Part shown: positions 47,062 to 56,131 of the stretch, one piece after another
Layout: every line of letters starts with the position of its first letter
Position numbering within the stretch: position 1 is the first letter of the stretch
NCBI RefSeq assembly: GCF_031178505.1
Contig: NZ_JAPSIW010000001.1
Span: 1 to 64,000, forward strand
DNA length: 64,000 bases
Direction: 5' to 3'
Source of the DNA: Streptomyces sp.
GTDB taxonomy: Bacteria; Actinomycetota; Actinomycetes; Streptomycetales; Streptomycetaceae
Notes under the pieces: generated by a model
What the model saw: the letters and a program-made list of their open reading frames with translations, nothing else
The model's database searches: none
What the model was told of the DNA's origin: nothing
Made by a program: the position numbers and the translations under genes

Positions 47062-47508
47062 GTGGCTAACATCGTCTTCAACCAGGCGCTCGGCCGGGTC
47101 GCGCACCTGGCCAGCCTTCCCGCCGCGAACGACGGCCTCGTCCTCATCGCCCTGGAATCCAGCGGCCTGGAGGCGGACAGTGTGCTCCGCGACAAGGACA
47201 CCTTCGCCGACGTCGTCTCCGGCACCACCAACGAGCAGACCACCGTCGGCCGCAAGGCCCTCGCCTCCGTCACGGTGACGATCGACGACACCAACGACCG
47301 CGTGAACATCGACGCCACCGACGTCACATGGGCTTCCCCCACCGGCAACCCGGTCGGCGCCGTGGCCATCTGCTACGACCCGGACGTCTCCACCGGCACC
47401 GACGCGGACCTGATCCCCCTCACCAAGCACGACCTGACATGGTCTCCGGACGGGAACGCTTTCACGCTGACGATCACGGACTTCTACCGGTCCAGCTCCA
47501 CCGCCTGA
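47062..47508 (+). CDS. virion structural protein, minor tail type (148 aa)
   Basis: GTG 47062 with TTGGAG. NIVFNQALGRVAHLASLPAA and LVLIALESSGLEAD match the opening of a family of minor structural proteins in actinophages, which read as all-beta decoration or fibre-base domains. First gene of the tail/fibre block. Confidence 0.65.
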   Translation: MANIVFNQALGRVAHLASLPAANDGLVLIALESSGLEADSVLRDKDTFADVVSGTTNEQTTVGRKALASVTVTIDDTNDRVNIDATDVTWASPTGNPVGAVAICYDPDVSTGTDADLIPLTKHDLTWSPDGNAFTLTITDFYRSSSTA

Positions 47509-47511
47509 CCC

Positions 47512-48498
47512 GTGGCCAGCTTCAGCGACGACTTCAACCGCCCCGACAGCAGCGACCTCGGGCCCGGCTGGGTTGAGGTCAGCGGTGACTGGTCGATCAT
47601 CGGCGGGCAGTTGGCCCCGGATACGTCCAGTGGCAACACCATCCTGCGCGCCGCGACCCCGATGGCGAGCAGCGACAACTACGCCCAATGCACCATCGTG
47701 ACCAGCATCGCGGCGAGCCAAGGCGTCTGGTGTCGCGGCGGCAGCACACTCAGCAGCGGCTACTTGTGGCGCACCAACGGCTCGTCGTGGGATCTGTTCG
47801 CCGTTGTCAGCGGCTCTTTCGGCATGATCGGCACCTACGCTGTTGCGGTCGCTCCCGGTGATGTCGCCAAGGTGCAGGCCGTCGGCAACGTGATCAAAGG
47901 CTTCGTCAACGGCGTCGAACGCGTCTCCGTCGTGAACACCGACGTGCCGGCAGGCGTGAACGTCGGGCTGCGCGTGATGGCCGTGGGCGGGCTCCGCTTC
48001 GACGACTTCGCCGCCGCAGACGTCACCGCCGGGGTAGCTCTCGGATCCGCAGCCGCTACCGACGCGGCGCAGGCGCTGTCCGGGGGCAAGGCGGCACCAC
48101 TGAGTGCTGCGGTCGCTGTCGACGCGGCCCAGACCGTGGCGGGCGCGAAGGTCGGGGCCCCGAGCCCCGCAGCCGCTGTGGACACAGTGCAGGCCTTGGC
48201 AGGCAGCAAGACGGCGGTGCTCGCGCCCGCAGTCGAGCCGGCCGCCGCACAGCCCCTCACCGCCGTCAAAGCGGCAGCGCTCGGCCCGGCACAGGCCATT
48301 GAACTGGTGCAGGCTTTTGCCGGTGGCAAGCGCGCCACGCTCACTCCATCAGCGAGCCGGGAGCAGGCGCTGCCGGTGACCGGCAGCGGCCCGCTGCCTT
48401 CGGGGCCCGACATCGACGTCACTGTCGGGCGGCCGTACAGCTCGTGGTCGGCAGACGTGCCGCACGGCAGCGGCTGGGAGGTGGGCGAACCATGCTGA
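47512..48498 (+). CDS. tail fibre/minor tail protein with LamG-like domain and 20-residue repeats (328 aa)
   Basis: GTG 47512. Residues ~1-170 are a concanavalin/LamG-like beta sandwich (FSDDFNRPDSSDLGPGWVEV; VKGF-type strands). Residues ~183-275 contain five 20-residue repeats, each with a D-A-A-Q-A-L-x-G-x-K core (at 183, 203, 223, 243, 263). The repeat region likely forms an extended stalk. Probably a receptor- or glycan-binding fibre. Confidence 0.7.
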   Translation: MASFSDDFNRPDSSDLGPGWVEVSGDWSIIGGQLAPDTSSGNTILRAATPMASSDNYAQCTIVTSIAASQGVWCRGGSTLSSGYLWRTNGSSWDLFAVVSGSFGMIGTYAVAVAPGDVAKVQAVGNVIKGFVNGVERVSVVNTDVPAGVNVGLRVMAVGGLRFDDFAAADVTAGVALGSAAATDAAQALSGGKAAPLSAAVAVDAAQTVAGAKVGAPSPAAAVDTVQALAGSKTAVLAPAVEPAAAQPLTAVKAAALGPAQAIELVQAFAGGKRATLTPSASREQALPVTGSGPLPSGPDIDVTVGRPYSSWSADVPHGSGWEVGEPC

Positions 48499-48779
48499 TC
48501 CCTGCCAGCAGCACCGAATACCTGCACGTCCCCGTCGCCGGCCCGTCCGGCGTCGACCTGGCCGCAGCTCCGGTACGGATCGCGGTCGTCGCCCATCGCA
48601 GCGACCCGATCGAGAGCGAGTGGCAGCCTGCCGAATGGGCGGACGGCAAAGCCCGCACCCTGATTGGTCCCGGCACGGCCATCGTCTTGGCCCGCGGCGA
48701 CTATCACGTGTGGATCTCCGTGGACGTTCCTGGGCCGGAGAACATCACTCGTCGGGCCGGGCACCTCGGCGTCACCTGA
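48492..48779 (+). CDS. virion-associated hypothetical protein (95 aa)
   Basis: ATG 48492 overlaps the fibre stop. All-beta (EYLHVPVAGPSGVDLAAAPV; IVLARGDYHVWISVDVPGPE). Occurs in fibre blocks of actinophages; probably a small tail component. Confidence 0.6.
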   Translation: MLIPASSTEYLHVPVAGPSGVDLAAAPVRIAVVAHRSDPIESEWQPAEWADGKARTLIGPGTAIVLARGDYHVWISVDVPGPENITRRAGHLGVT

Positions 48780-48795
48780 GAGGAGGGCAGCTTCT

Positions 48796-49179
48796 GTGAG
48801 TGACAACTTGACCAATACGGCGGAGAACCGGGCGCTCGACTGGATGTTGGGGACGTCGACGACGGCCCCAACCCTGCCGCTGAAGGTCGCTCTCGTCACT
48901 GTGGCTGGTGACGACGCGGCTGCCGGCACTGAGGTGGCGGGCGGCTCGTATGCGCGAAATGACGTGACGTTCGCCGCGGCGTCCGGCGGAGCGGTCGCCA
49001 ACTCGGCTGACTTGCTCTGGACCGGGATGCCTGCGGCGACGCTGGTCGGCTGGGAGATCTGGGACTCGGCCGGGACTCCGGTCCGCTGGTGGTACGGGCC
49101 GCTGGATTCGAGCAAGACGCTGGCGCTCGGCGATGAGTTCAAGATCGCTGCGGGCGGGCTTTCGCTGTCTCTGAGCTGA
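48796..49179 (+). CDS. tail fibre-associated protein, Gp80-like (127 aa)
   Basis: GTG 48796 with AGGAGGG. It opens with TNTAENRALDWMLGTS and contains YARNDVTFAAASGG and LVGWEIWDSAGTPVRWWYGP, the hallmarks of the phage tail fibre Gp80 family. All-beta, likely trimeric base of a fibre. Confidence 0.75.
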   Translation: MSDNLTNTAENRALDWMLGTSTTAPTLPLKVALVTVAGDDAAAGTEVAGGSYARNDVTFAAASGGAVANSADLLWTGMPAATLVGWEIWDSAGTPVRWWYGPLDSSKTLALGDEFKIAAGGLSLSLS

Positions 49180-49191
49180 TCGGGGGACGGG

Positions 49192-50310
49192 ATGCCGCTC
49201 CTCGCCACCTTGATCGATAATTTCAATGACGATGTGATCGGTCCGGAGTGGGGCAACGCCTACGGTGGCGTGTCCGAGGTCGGGGGCCGGGCACGGGTGC
49301 CGTGCACGGCCGGGACCTATGCGGGCTATCAGACCGCCAAGGCGTACACGCTCGCCGGAAGCTCCTGCTACCTGCAGATCCCCACCGTGGCTGCGGCGGG
49401 CGGGGCGACGGTCGAGGCGCAGACGGTCTTCTCCGTCACGCCGGATCCGCTGGCGGGCACCAACCTCGCCTTCAACATCAACACGGTGGCGGGCACGATC
49501 CGCTGCGAGTCGAACGTCGACTACACCGACGCCTCCGCCGTGTCCCTGACGTTCGATGCGACCGCCCACAAGTGGCTCCGCTACTGGGAGACCGGCGGCA
49601 ACGTCCTGTGGGAGACGTCACCGGACGGCACCACCTGGACGACCAGGCGCACCCTCGCCACCCCCGCCTGGGTCACCTCGGCCGTGAACACGCTGGCCCT
49701 CGACTTGTTCTGCTACCGCAACAACGGCGCCGCGAACTACTCCGAGTTCGACAACGTCAACACCCTGTCGAACGGGGCCGTGTTCACCGGCACTGCGGCG
49801 GGCAGCGCACAGACCGCGGCCACCGCCACTGGCACCCGCACCGCCGCTGCGACCGGGGCTGGCTCGGGCACCGTCGACGCTGCGGCGGTCGGCATCACCG
49901 TGCATGCCGCCACCGGGTCCGGGTCCGCGCAGAGCCACGCCACCGTCGTCTCCGCGACCAACGAGATTCCGGAGGTGGCAGCCTTGGCCGCCGGCGACCA
50001 CGACCTGTACATCGAGCAGGGCGCCACCTTCGTGCAGACCTATACGGTGGTCGATGATCCCGATTTCACGTGGGCGGGCTGGTCGGCGCGAGCGCAGATC
50101 CGCACGTCGGCGACCGATGTGGCGCCGCTGCTGCTTGACCTCACCCCGTACCTGAGTATCGACGGGCCGTCGATCCGGCTGGCGATCCCCGCCTCGCAGA
50201 CGACTCTGCTGAACCGTGACGGGCGCTGGGATCTTGAAGTGGTCATGGGTGCCACCGTGGTCCGGCTTCTTCAGGGCGCGGTGAAGGTCAGTCCGGAGGT
50301 GACCAGGTGA
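49192..50310 (+). CDS. minor tail/fibre protein with LamG-like and C-terminal beta domain (372 aa)
   Basis: ATG 49192. Residues ~1-190 form a LamG-like sandwich (DNFNDDVIGPEWGNAYGGVS; HKWLRYWETGGNVLWETSPD). An Ala/Gly/Thr low-complexity linker spans 195-260. The last ~100 residues (DLYIEQGATFVQTYTVVDD; LLNRDGRWDLEVV) resemble a small all-beta domain found at the ends of many phage structural proteins. Overlaps the tailspike gene. Confidence 0.7.
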   Translation: MPLLATLIDNFNDDVIGPEWGNAYGGVSEVGGRARVPCTAGTYAGYQTAKAYTLAGSSCYLQIPTVAAAGGATVEAQTVFSVTPDPLAGTNLAFNINTVAGTIRCESNVDYTDASAVSLTFDATAHKWLRYWETGGNVLWETSPDGTTWTTRRTLATPAWVTSAVNTLALDLFCYRNNGAANYSEFDNVNTLSNGAVFTGTAAGSAQTAATATGTRTAAATGAGSGTVDAAAVGITVHAATGSGSAQSHATVVSATNEIPEVAALAAGDHDLYIEQGATFVQTYTVVDDPDFTWAGWSARAQIRTSATDVAPLLLDLTPYLSIDGPSIRLAIPASQTTLLNRDGRWDLEVVMGATVVRLLQGAVKVSPEVTR

Positions 50311-52328
50311 AGATCCGTGTCACCGGGGAGCAGCCCACCGATCACGTCGACGTCACCGGCGGTGTGCCGTCGACTGTCATTGACGTCACTGCGGGGCTGG
50401 TGTCGTCCGTGAATGGCCGCACTGGCAGCATCACCGGCTTGGCTGAGGCCGATGAGGTTGAGGGCATCGCGCATGCTGCGGTCGTGGAGCATGTGGCCGC
50501 GGATGACCCGCACGGGGACCGGGCCGCGGCCGTTGCCGCTATTGCGGGACATGCGGTAGCCCCTGATCCGCACGGGGACCGCGCCTATGCGGCCAGTCTG
50601 GTGACCGTCGACTGGATCAACATCACCAAGGGCCCGTACAGCGCGGACAAGACGGCATCGATCGACGCCACAGCCGCCATCCAGGCGGCCGTAAACGCTC
50701 TCGGTTCCCGGGGCGGCACCATCTACCTGCCGCCGGGCGACTTCCTGCTGAACGGGTCGAGCCCGATCGACTTGGCTGCGCCGATCACTCTGCGGGGTGC
50801 CGGGCATGGGGCGACGTCGCTGCGAATCGGCCCGTCTTTCACCGGCACGTCGGCGATCACGGTCAGCTCCGACGACTGCATGATCCAAGGCATTCAGATC
50901 CGCGGCGCGTCGTCGACGACCACGTCCAACCCGGCCTGCCACGGCGTGACGGCCACAGGTGTGCAGGAGCTCCGGGTCTTCAACACGACGTTCCAGTGGA
51001 TCAATGGGTACGCGCTCCGTCTGCACGGCACTGCGGCGACCACGCTGCACGGCACCCAGATCGACATGATCAAGATTCAGTCGTGTGCCGGCGGCATCCA
51101 CTTCAAGTCCGATCCGGCGGCCATGGCCGCCAACGTGCAGCTGTCCAACGTGTTCACGCGCTTCCTGGGCGTCAACACCGGAGCGCACGCGAACCTGGAC
51201 GGGATCCGCATCGAGGACTCGTGGGACGTCCTGGCGCAGAACATCCTGCCGTGGATGCAGGCCACCCTCGGCGGCACGGGTGCCGCATTTCGGGTGGTCG
51301 GGAACTGTGCGGCGATCTTCGTGCAGAACTTGGATGCGCTCGGCCCGCAGACCGGTGTCGCCAACGTCGTCATCGAGTCCGGGCCGAACGGTGATCCGCA
51401 GAACGTACAGATCCAGGGCGGCGTCATCCAGCAGGGCATCGTCGGCATCCTGATCGCCGGGGCCGCCAACCAGGTGCGCGTCCGCACCATGCGGATCTTG
51501 AACAACCAGACCCACAACGTCAGCGTCACATCCAGCGGCTACGGCATCTACTTCGACGAATGCCTGCTCTCCCTCGGCGGCCAAGGGGCGACCGGCACCA
51601 ACTACGACGTGGACTGGACAGGCAGCGCCGACGGGTTCGTCACGGACTGCCGGTTCGGGTCCGCCATCGTCACCACCGGCACCGCAGGCGTCCAAGGCAT
51701 CGTCAACATCGGCAGTGCCGCCGTGCGTGTCCTCAACGCCAACTTCGCGGGCACGGGATCCATGTCCACGAACTGGTTCCCGGGCAGCCCTCCGCAGCTT
51801 CTTACCCGCGTCGACGGCAGCACCTACGAGGCGCGCGGCAGCATGGACATGCAGTTCGCGGCCGGGCAGCGGCTCTCCCTGCGGCCGAACGCAGCCAGCA
51901 ACAACACGCTGGCGATCAACGTGCTCGGCACCGACGTCAACGACCGGTACCGGCTTCTCGGTGACGGCACCAGCCAGTACGGCATCGGCACCTCCGCCCG
52001 TGACACCACGTGGGGCCGGCAAGGCGCCGCACAGATCGGCACCCCGGACTCCGACATCGTCATCGGTCAGGCTGGCAAGGGGCTGCGGGTCAAAGAGGGC
52101 ACGAACGCGAAGCTCGGCACGGCGACGCTGAACGGCACGACTGACGTCACCGTCAGCACGACGGCTGTCGCCTCCACCAGCCGGATTCTCCTCACCATCC
52201 AGGCCCTCGGCGGCACAGCGGGCTCGCCGTATGTGCGGACCCGTACCGCGGGCACCTCGTTCACGATCAGGTCCACCAACGCGTCCGACACCAGCACCGT
52301 CGCCTGGATGATCGTCGACCCCGCATAA
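50307..52328 (+). CDS. tailspike with right-handed beta-helix (673 aa)
   Basis: GTG 50307. The N-terminal ~100 residues carry repeated DPHGDRA motifs typical of fibre necks. Residues ~115-430 are a pectate-lyase-type beta-helix (IDATAAIQAAVNALGSRGGT; GTIYLPPGDFLLNG; ITLRGAGHGATSLRIG). The C-terminal ~150 residues are a beta tip (GLRVKEGTNAKLGTATLNGT). Beta-helix spikes bind and often cut surface glycans, so it probably recognises a Streptomyces wall or capsule polymer. The active site cannot be assigned from sequence. Confidence 0.82.
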   Translation: MKIRVTGEQPTDHVDVTGGVPSTVIDVTAGLVSSVNGRTGSITGLAEADEVEGIAHAAVVEHVAADDPHGDRAAAVAAIAGHAVAPDPHGDRAYAASLVTVDWINITKGPYSADKTASIDATAAIQAAVNALGSRGGTIYLPPGDFLLNGSSPIDLAAPITLRGAGHGATSLRIGPSFTGTSAITVSSDDCMIQGIQIRGASSTTTSNPACHGVTATGVQELRVFNTTFQWINGYALRLHGTAATTLHGTQIDMIKIQSCAGGIHFKSDPAAMAANVQLSNVFTRFLGVNTGAHANLDGIRIEDSWDVLAQNILPWMQATLGGTGAAFRVVGNCAAIFVQNLDALGPQTGVANVVIESGPNGDPQNVQIQGGVIQQGIVGILIAGAANQVRVRTMRILNNQTHNVSVTSSGYGIYFDECLLSLGGQGATGTNYDVDWTGSADGFVTDCRFGSAIVTTGTAGVQGIVNIGSAAVRVLNANFAGTGSMSTNWFPGSPPQLLTRVDGSTYEARGSMDMQFAAGQRLSLRPNAASNNTLAINVLGTDVNDRYRLLGDGTSQYGIGTSARDTTWGRQGAAQIGTPDSDIVIGQAGKGLRVKEGTNAKLGTATLNGTTDVTVSTTAVASTSRILLTIQALGGTAGSPYVRTRTAGTSFTIRSTNASDTSTVAWMIVDPA

Positions 52329-52340
52329 GGAGCCCGCGCC

Positions 52341-53048
52341 ATGGACGATCTCCTCGTCATCATCCCGACCCGGGGCAGACCGCAGGCTGTGCCTGAGATC
52401 GTTCAGGCGTGGGACGACACCGGAGCCACCGCCGATCTGCTGTTCGCCGTCGACACGGATGATCTGGAGCTGGCCGCGTACAAGAAGCACGCCGCCGTGC
52501 TCAAGGCCGACAGCAGGGTGCGGTTCACGTTCGGCAAGCGGCGGCGTCTCGTCGGCACCCTCAATCAGCAGGCCGTGAAGGCTGCGGGCACGTACCGGTT
52601 TCTGGCGTTCATGGGTGACGATCACCGGCCGCGTCCGGCTGCGATGCCGTGGGATGCCCGCATCCGGGAGTGCTTGAGCGCAGGGCCCGGCATCGTCTAC
52701 GGCAACGACCTCTTGCAGGGCGAGGCCATGGCGACCGCAGTGGCGATGACCTCGGACATCGTCGAGACGCTCGGCTACATGGCGCCGCCCGCCATGGTCC
52801 ATCTCTGCGTGGATCTGTGCTGGCTGGACTGGGGTCGCGGCATGGGGCGCATCACATACCTCGACGACATGGTCATCGAGCACCTCCATCCTGCCAACGG
52901 CAAGGCCGCCATGGACGAGGGCTACGCGGAGGTCAACAGCGAGCAGCAGGTGTCCGCCGACTCGGCCGCCTACTACGACTACCGCGATGGCGGCGGCCTC
53001 GAAGCCGACCTCGCCAAGCTGCGGAAGCTCATCGAGGAGGCAGCGTGA
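52341..53048 (+). CDS. GT-A type glycosyltransferase (235 aa)
   Basis: ATG 52341. LLVIIPTRGRPQAVPEIVQA opens a GT2-like nucleotide-diphospho-sugar fold, FAVDTDD supplies a nucleotide-binding acidic site and FLAFMGDDHRPR the metal-binding DD motif; YGNDLLQGE follows. Phage-encoded transferases of this sort decorate virion proteins in some mycobacteriophages. It is the first of three sugar-related genes after the tailspike. Confidence 0.82.
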   Translation: MDDLLVIIPTRGRPQAVPEIVQAWDDTGATADLLFAVDTDDLELAAYKKHAAVLKADSRVRFTFGKRRRLVGTLNQQAVKAAGTYRFLAFMGDDHRPRPAAMPWDARIRECLSAGPGIVYGNDLLQGEAMATAVAMTSDIVETLGYMAPPAMVHLCVDLCWLDWGRGMGRITYLDDMVIEHLHPANGKAAMDEGYAEVNSEQQVSADSAAYYDYRDGGGLEADLAKLRKLIEEAA

Positions 53049-53242
53049 GCGAGTTTGCTCGCGGCCTCAAGCTGCACACACCCGACGGCGACGTGTTCGA
53101 CGTTGCGGAGTTCCCGTCCGGACGAACCTGGGCGGTCGACCATCCAGAGCGCGGCCTCACCACGGTGGCTGCCTCGCTGGACGCCCTCCTCGAAGGCTTT
53201 CCGCCCGGTACGCGCATCGAGAGGCCGGGGGAGACCGAGTGA
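53045..53242 (+). CDS. hypothetical protein (65 aa)
   Basis: GTG 53045 overlaps the glycosyltransferase stop. Beta-rich (GLKLHTPDGDVFDVAEFPSG) and ending in a Gly/Pro tail. Unknown. Confidence 0.6.
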   Translation: MSEFARGLKLHTPDGDVFDVAEFPSGRTWAVDHPERGLTTVAASLDALLEGFPPGTRIERPGETE

Positions 53243-53835
53243 CTGCCGACGACGTCATCCAGGCCTGGGATCAGGCCGACCCGGCTGCGATCCACCCGAC
53301 GCGTCACGTATCCGAGGCTGCGTACTGGGAGTCCGGGCAGGTGCAGGCTGACCTGCTCGCCACCGTGATTCCCGCTGGGGCGAAGGTCATGGACTTCGGC
53401 TGCGGTGACGGGCGCGTCGCGTTCCCTATGGCCGGGCGCGACTACGACGTGACCGCCGTCGACGCCTCCCAGCGCATGCTCGCCCGGTTCGCCGGTGCCG
53501 CCGACCTGACCACGGTGCAGGCCGACGCCGACGGGCTCGCCTCCCACCTCGGCCGACGGCGCATGGACGCCGTCTACAGCCTCGCCGTCCTCGTCCACCA
53601 CAGCTGGGCGGACTGCCTCCACATCATCGGGAAGCTGCGGGCCGCGACCAAGCTCGGCGGGATCCTCGTCCTCGACTGGCCCGTCTCCGAGACGCCGTCC
53701 GAGGCCGACTCGTGGATCGGCGTCACCACCTGGTCCGAGCAGCAGCAGACAGAAGCGTGCGCGCGGATCGGGCTTGAGCCCGTCGACAGCGGGCTGCCCT
53801 GGGGTGTCTACCGGGCCGTGAAGGTGGGCGGCTGA
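53239..53835 (+). CDS. class I SAM-dependent methyltransferase (198 aa)
   Basis: GTG 53239. VMDFGCGDGRVAFPMAGRDY (residues ~49-68) is motif I, VTAVDASQRML the acidic loop that binds SAM ribose, and MDAVYSLAVLVHH motif IV. Small-molecule or sugar methylation is likely given its place between a glycosyltransferase and an epimerase. Confidence 0.85.
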   Translation: MTADDVIQAWDQADPAAIHPTRHVSEAAYWESGQVQADLLATVIPAGAKVMDFGCGDGRVAFPMAGRDYDVTAVDASQRMLARFAGAADLTTVQADADGLASHLGRRRMDAVYSLAVLVHHSWADCLHIIGKLRAATKLGGILVLDWPVSETPSEADSWIGVTTWSEQQQTEACARIGLEPVDSGLPWGVYRAVKVGG

Positions 53836-54716
53836 TGCGCGTCCTCCTCACCGGGGCGGCCGGGTTCGTCGGCCGCCACCTGCACCGTGCGCTCCTCGAC
53901 CAAGGCGACCTCGTCCTCGGCATCGACCTCAACGCCACCCCCCTCGCCCGCAGCGGCGACGCCCTCGACTTCTTCCGCACCGACGACCGGCGATGGGACC
54001 TCGCGATCCACGCGGCGGCGGTTGTCGGCGGCCGGGCCAGTATCGACGGCAGCCCGCTCGGCGTCGCCACCAACCTCGCCCTCGATGCCTGGTACTTCCG
54101 CTGGCTCGTCCGCACCGGCACTCCGCGCGCCGTCTTCTTCAGCTCGTCGGCCGCCTACCCGGTCGCGCTCCAGCAGCCTGGCCCGATCCATCGGCTCGTG
54201 GAGACGGACATCGACCTCAACGATCCGTGTGTTCCCGACGCCACCTACGGTTGGGCGAAACTGACAGGCGAGCGCCTTGCCCAGTACGCGGAAGCCGAGG
54301 GCTGCCGCGTGCACATCCTCCGGCCCATGTCGGGCTACGGCGAGGACCAGGCGGAATGCTACCCGTTCCCCGCGTTCATCCGCCGGGCGAAGGAGCGGCA
54401 GGATCCGTTCGAGATCTGGGGCGACGGCAGCTCGACCCGCGACTGGGTCCACATCGACGACCTCGTGGGCGCCACCCTCGCGGCCGTCGCCCAAGACGCC
54501 ACCGGGCCGATCAACGTCGGCTGGGGACGCGCGACCAGCTTCGACGAACTCGCCGGACTCGTCACCACCGCAGCCGGCTACCAGCCCGAGCTGAAGCACC
54601 TGCCCGCCGCACCGCAAGGCGTCCACCACCGCGTCTGCGACCCGAAACGCATGCTCGACGTGTACCAGCCGCGCGTATCCCTGGAGGAGGGCATCCAGCG
54701 CGCACTCGCCGCCTGA
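53835..54716 (+). CDS. NAD-dependent nucleotide-sugar epimerase/dehydratase (293 aa)
   Basis: ATG 53835 overlaps the methyltransferase stop. VLLTGAAGFVGRHLHRALLD is the Rossmann GxxGxxG site. FFSSSAAYP gives the catalytic Ser/Thr region, and YGWAKLTGE the Y-x3-K pair (near residue 138). It resembles GDP-fucose synthase/GalE-type extended SDRs that convert activated sugars. Together with the glycosyltransferase and methyltransferase it can supply and attach a modified sugar. Confidence 0.88.
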   Translation: MRVLLTGAAGFVGRHLHRALLDQGDLVLGIDLNATPLARSGDALDFFRTDDRRWDLAIHAAAVVGGRASIDGSPLGVATNLALDAWYFRWLVRTGTPRAVFFSSSAAYPVALQQPGPIHRLVETDIDLNDPCVPDATYGWAKLTGERLAQYAEAEGCRVHILRPMSGYGEDQAECYPFPAFIRRAKERQDPFEIWGDGSSTRDWVHIDDLVGATLAAVAQDATGPINVGWGRATSFDELAGLVTTAAGYQPELKHLPAAPQGVHHRVCDPKRMLDVYQPRVSLEEGIQRALAA

Positions 54717-54743
54717 CCACCCCACACCGGAAGGCCCGCGCCC

Positions 54744-55010
54744 ATGGCTTCCCCTGACCTGCCCTTGTGGGCATGGAATCTGATCATCGCGATGCAGGCC
54801 CATGAATACCAGCACGCCTCTAGCGACCCGTGCCTGAAGGGCGTCCTCAACGCCGTCCCCGCCGAGGCTCGCTCGCAGGCTGAGGCGATCGCCGCCTACG
54901 TGCAGCAGGCGCGCGGCCACGAGGTCGCCGACAAGGCCGCCAAGGCGTGGAGCCACCTCATGACCGAGTTCTTCCCCAAGTCGGACGGCGAGCCGGAGGC
55001 GACGTCATGA
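54744..55010 (+). CDS. hypothetical helical protein (88 aa)
   Basis: ATG 54744. LPLWAWNLIIAMQAHEYQHA and helices (SQAEAIAAYVQQARGHEVAD) look folded and soluble. Unknown. Confidence 0.6.
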   Translation: MASPDLPLWAWNLIIAMQAHEYQHASSDPCLKGVLNAVPAEARSQAEAIAAYVQQARGHEVADKAAKAWSHLMTEFFPKSDGEPEATS

Positions 55011-55219
55011 GCGAGCAGATGGAACGGCTGAAGCAGCAGCCGACCAGCCTCACCTACGCCTGGTCCGACGGGCACACGTTCAGCGTCGTCGACCAGACCG
55101 GCGGCATTCCCAACAGCGCCCGTGAACGGGCCCTGCTGCGGGGTCTACTCGGCTACACGCTGGCACAACTCGACCGGTACGAGATCACCGGCGGGATGCT
55201 CGCCGTCCCCCACGACTGA
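55007..55219 (+). CDS. hypothetical protein (70 aa)
   Basis: ATG 55007 overlaps the previous stop. LTYAWSDGHTFSVVDQTGGI and a C-terminal helix (RALLRGLLGYTLAQLDRYE). Unknown. Confidence 0.6.
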   Translation: MSEQMERLKQQPTSLTYAWSDGHTFSVVDQTGGIPNSARERALLRGLLGYTLAQLDRYEITGGMLAVPHD

Positions 55220-55237
55220 CCCCACGGAGCCCGCGCC

Positions 55238-55342
55238 ATGGCCCAGTACCTGATCAAATACCTCGACGGCGAGAGTGAGACGATCACCGCCGCCAACGTC
55301 CGCAGCATCGTGCGCCAGGACACCGAGGCGGTGGACGCCTGA
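55238..55342 (+). CDS. 34-residue protein
   Basis: ATG 55238, TGA overlapping the next ATG. It reads QYLIKYLDGESETITAANVR and looks like a compact beta-hairpin plus helix. Short, but framed by coupled genes and in phase with local codon use. Confidence 0.55.
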   Translation: MAQYLIKYLDGESETITAANVRSIVRQDTEAVDA

Positions 55343-55926
55343 TGGCCCGCCTGCAGATCCTCGAACTCCCCGAAGGCGGCAGCGACGACCGGCCGCCGTT
55401 CATCCTCGTCATCGACCAGGTAGACGACGACCTTGCCCAAGACATCGCGTCCTGGCCCGAGAACATCGCCAAACGGACCGGCGCACGACAAGTGCTCTGC
55501 TTCTCCTGCACCATCGACATCCCCGCCAACGACACCACCGCCTACCTGCCCGAAGTGGAGGCGCAGGCGGAACCGCGCCGCGACGACGAGCGTGCTATCC
55601 AGGCCGAAGAGAAGCTCAAGGCGTTCATGAAGAAGCGGTACGTCATTGAGCAGGAGCACAAGGCCCTCCTGACGGACGCCCTCGGCATGGACCGGCTCCG
55701 CGACTGGGACGACATCCGCAACGCCGCCGCCGGACTCCGCCAGGAGCGCGACGCGCAGGCGGCAGCCATCGAACGCGTCCGCAACAAGCCCACCAAGCCC
55801 GAGGTCATGAACGCGCAGCAGGAGCATCCGACCGTCTGGATGCACGGCTACCACTGCGGAGTCCTCGCCGCGAGGGGCGCTCTCGCTCCGCGCAACGAGC
55901 CCACGGCCAAGTCCACCGATGCCTGA
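55342..55926 (+). CDS. hypothetical protein with coiled coil (194 aa)
   Basis: ATG 55342. N-terminal alpha/beta part (PPFILVIDQVDDDLAQDIAS), coiled coil around 85-145, and a Cys/His-bearing end (MHGYHCGVLAARGAL). Unknown. Confidence 0.6.
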   Translation: MARLQILELPEGGSDDRPPFILVIDQVDDDLAQDIASWPENIAKRTGARQVLCFSCTIDIPANDTTAYLPEVEAQAEPRRDDERAIQAEEKLKAFMKKRYVIEQEHKALLTDALGMDRLRDWDDIRNAAAGLRQERDAQAAAIERVRNKPTKPEVMNAQQEHPTVWMHGYHCGVLAARGALAPRNEPTAKSTDA

Positions 55927-56122
55927 CGTGACGGTCAAGCTGTCCGACGGCGTCCGCGAGATCACCGTCGAACTCCACGGCAGCGACGACAACCCCCTCG
56001 CACACGCCGAAGCCACAGCGATCCGGCTCTACCACGTAGCCGCCAGCAGCCCGCCCGACCGGCGGGCAGGCTTCGCAGGCTGGTCCGTCAACAGCGACAC
56101 CGAACGCAGCCCCGAGGAGTAG
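55919..56122 (+). CDS. hypothetical protein (67 aa)
   Basis: ATG 55919 overlaps the previous stop by 8 bp. Starts with a beta hairpin (VTVKLSDGVREITVELHGSD). Unknown. Confidence 0.55.
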   Translation: MPDVTVKLSDGVREITVELHGSDDNPLAHAEATAIRLYHVAASSPPDRRAGFAGWSVNSDTERSPEE

Positions 56123-56131
56123 GAGGCGGGC

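Noticed and set aside
50271-52889. 872-residue minus-strand ORF opposite the tailspike
   Set aside because: Antisense of a strongly coding beta-helix gene; no recognisable domains and a high-GC artefact.
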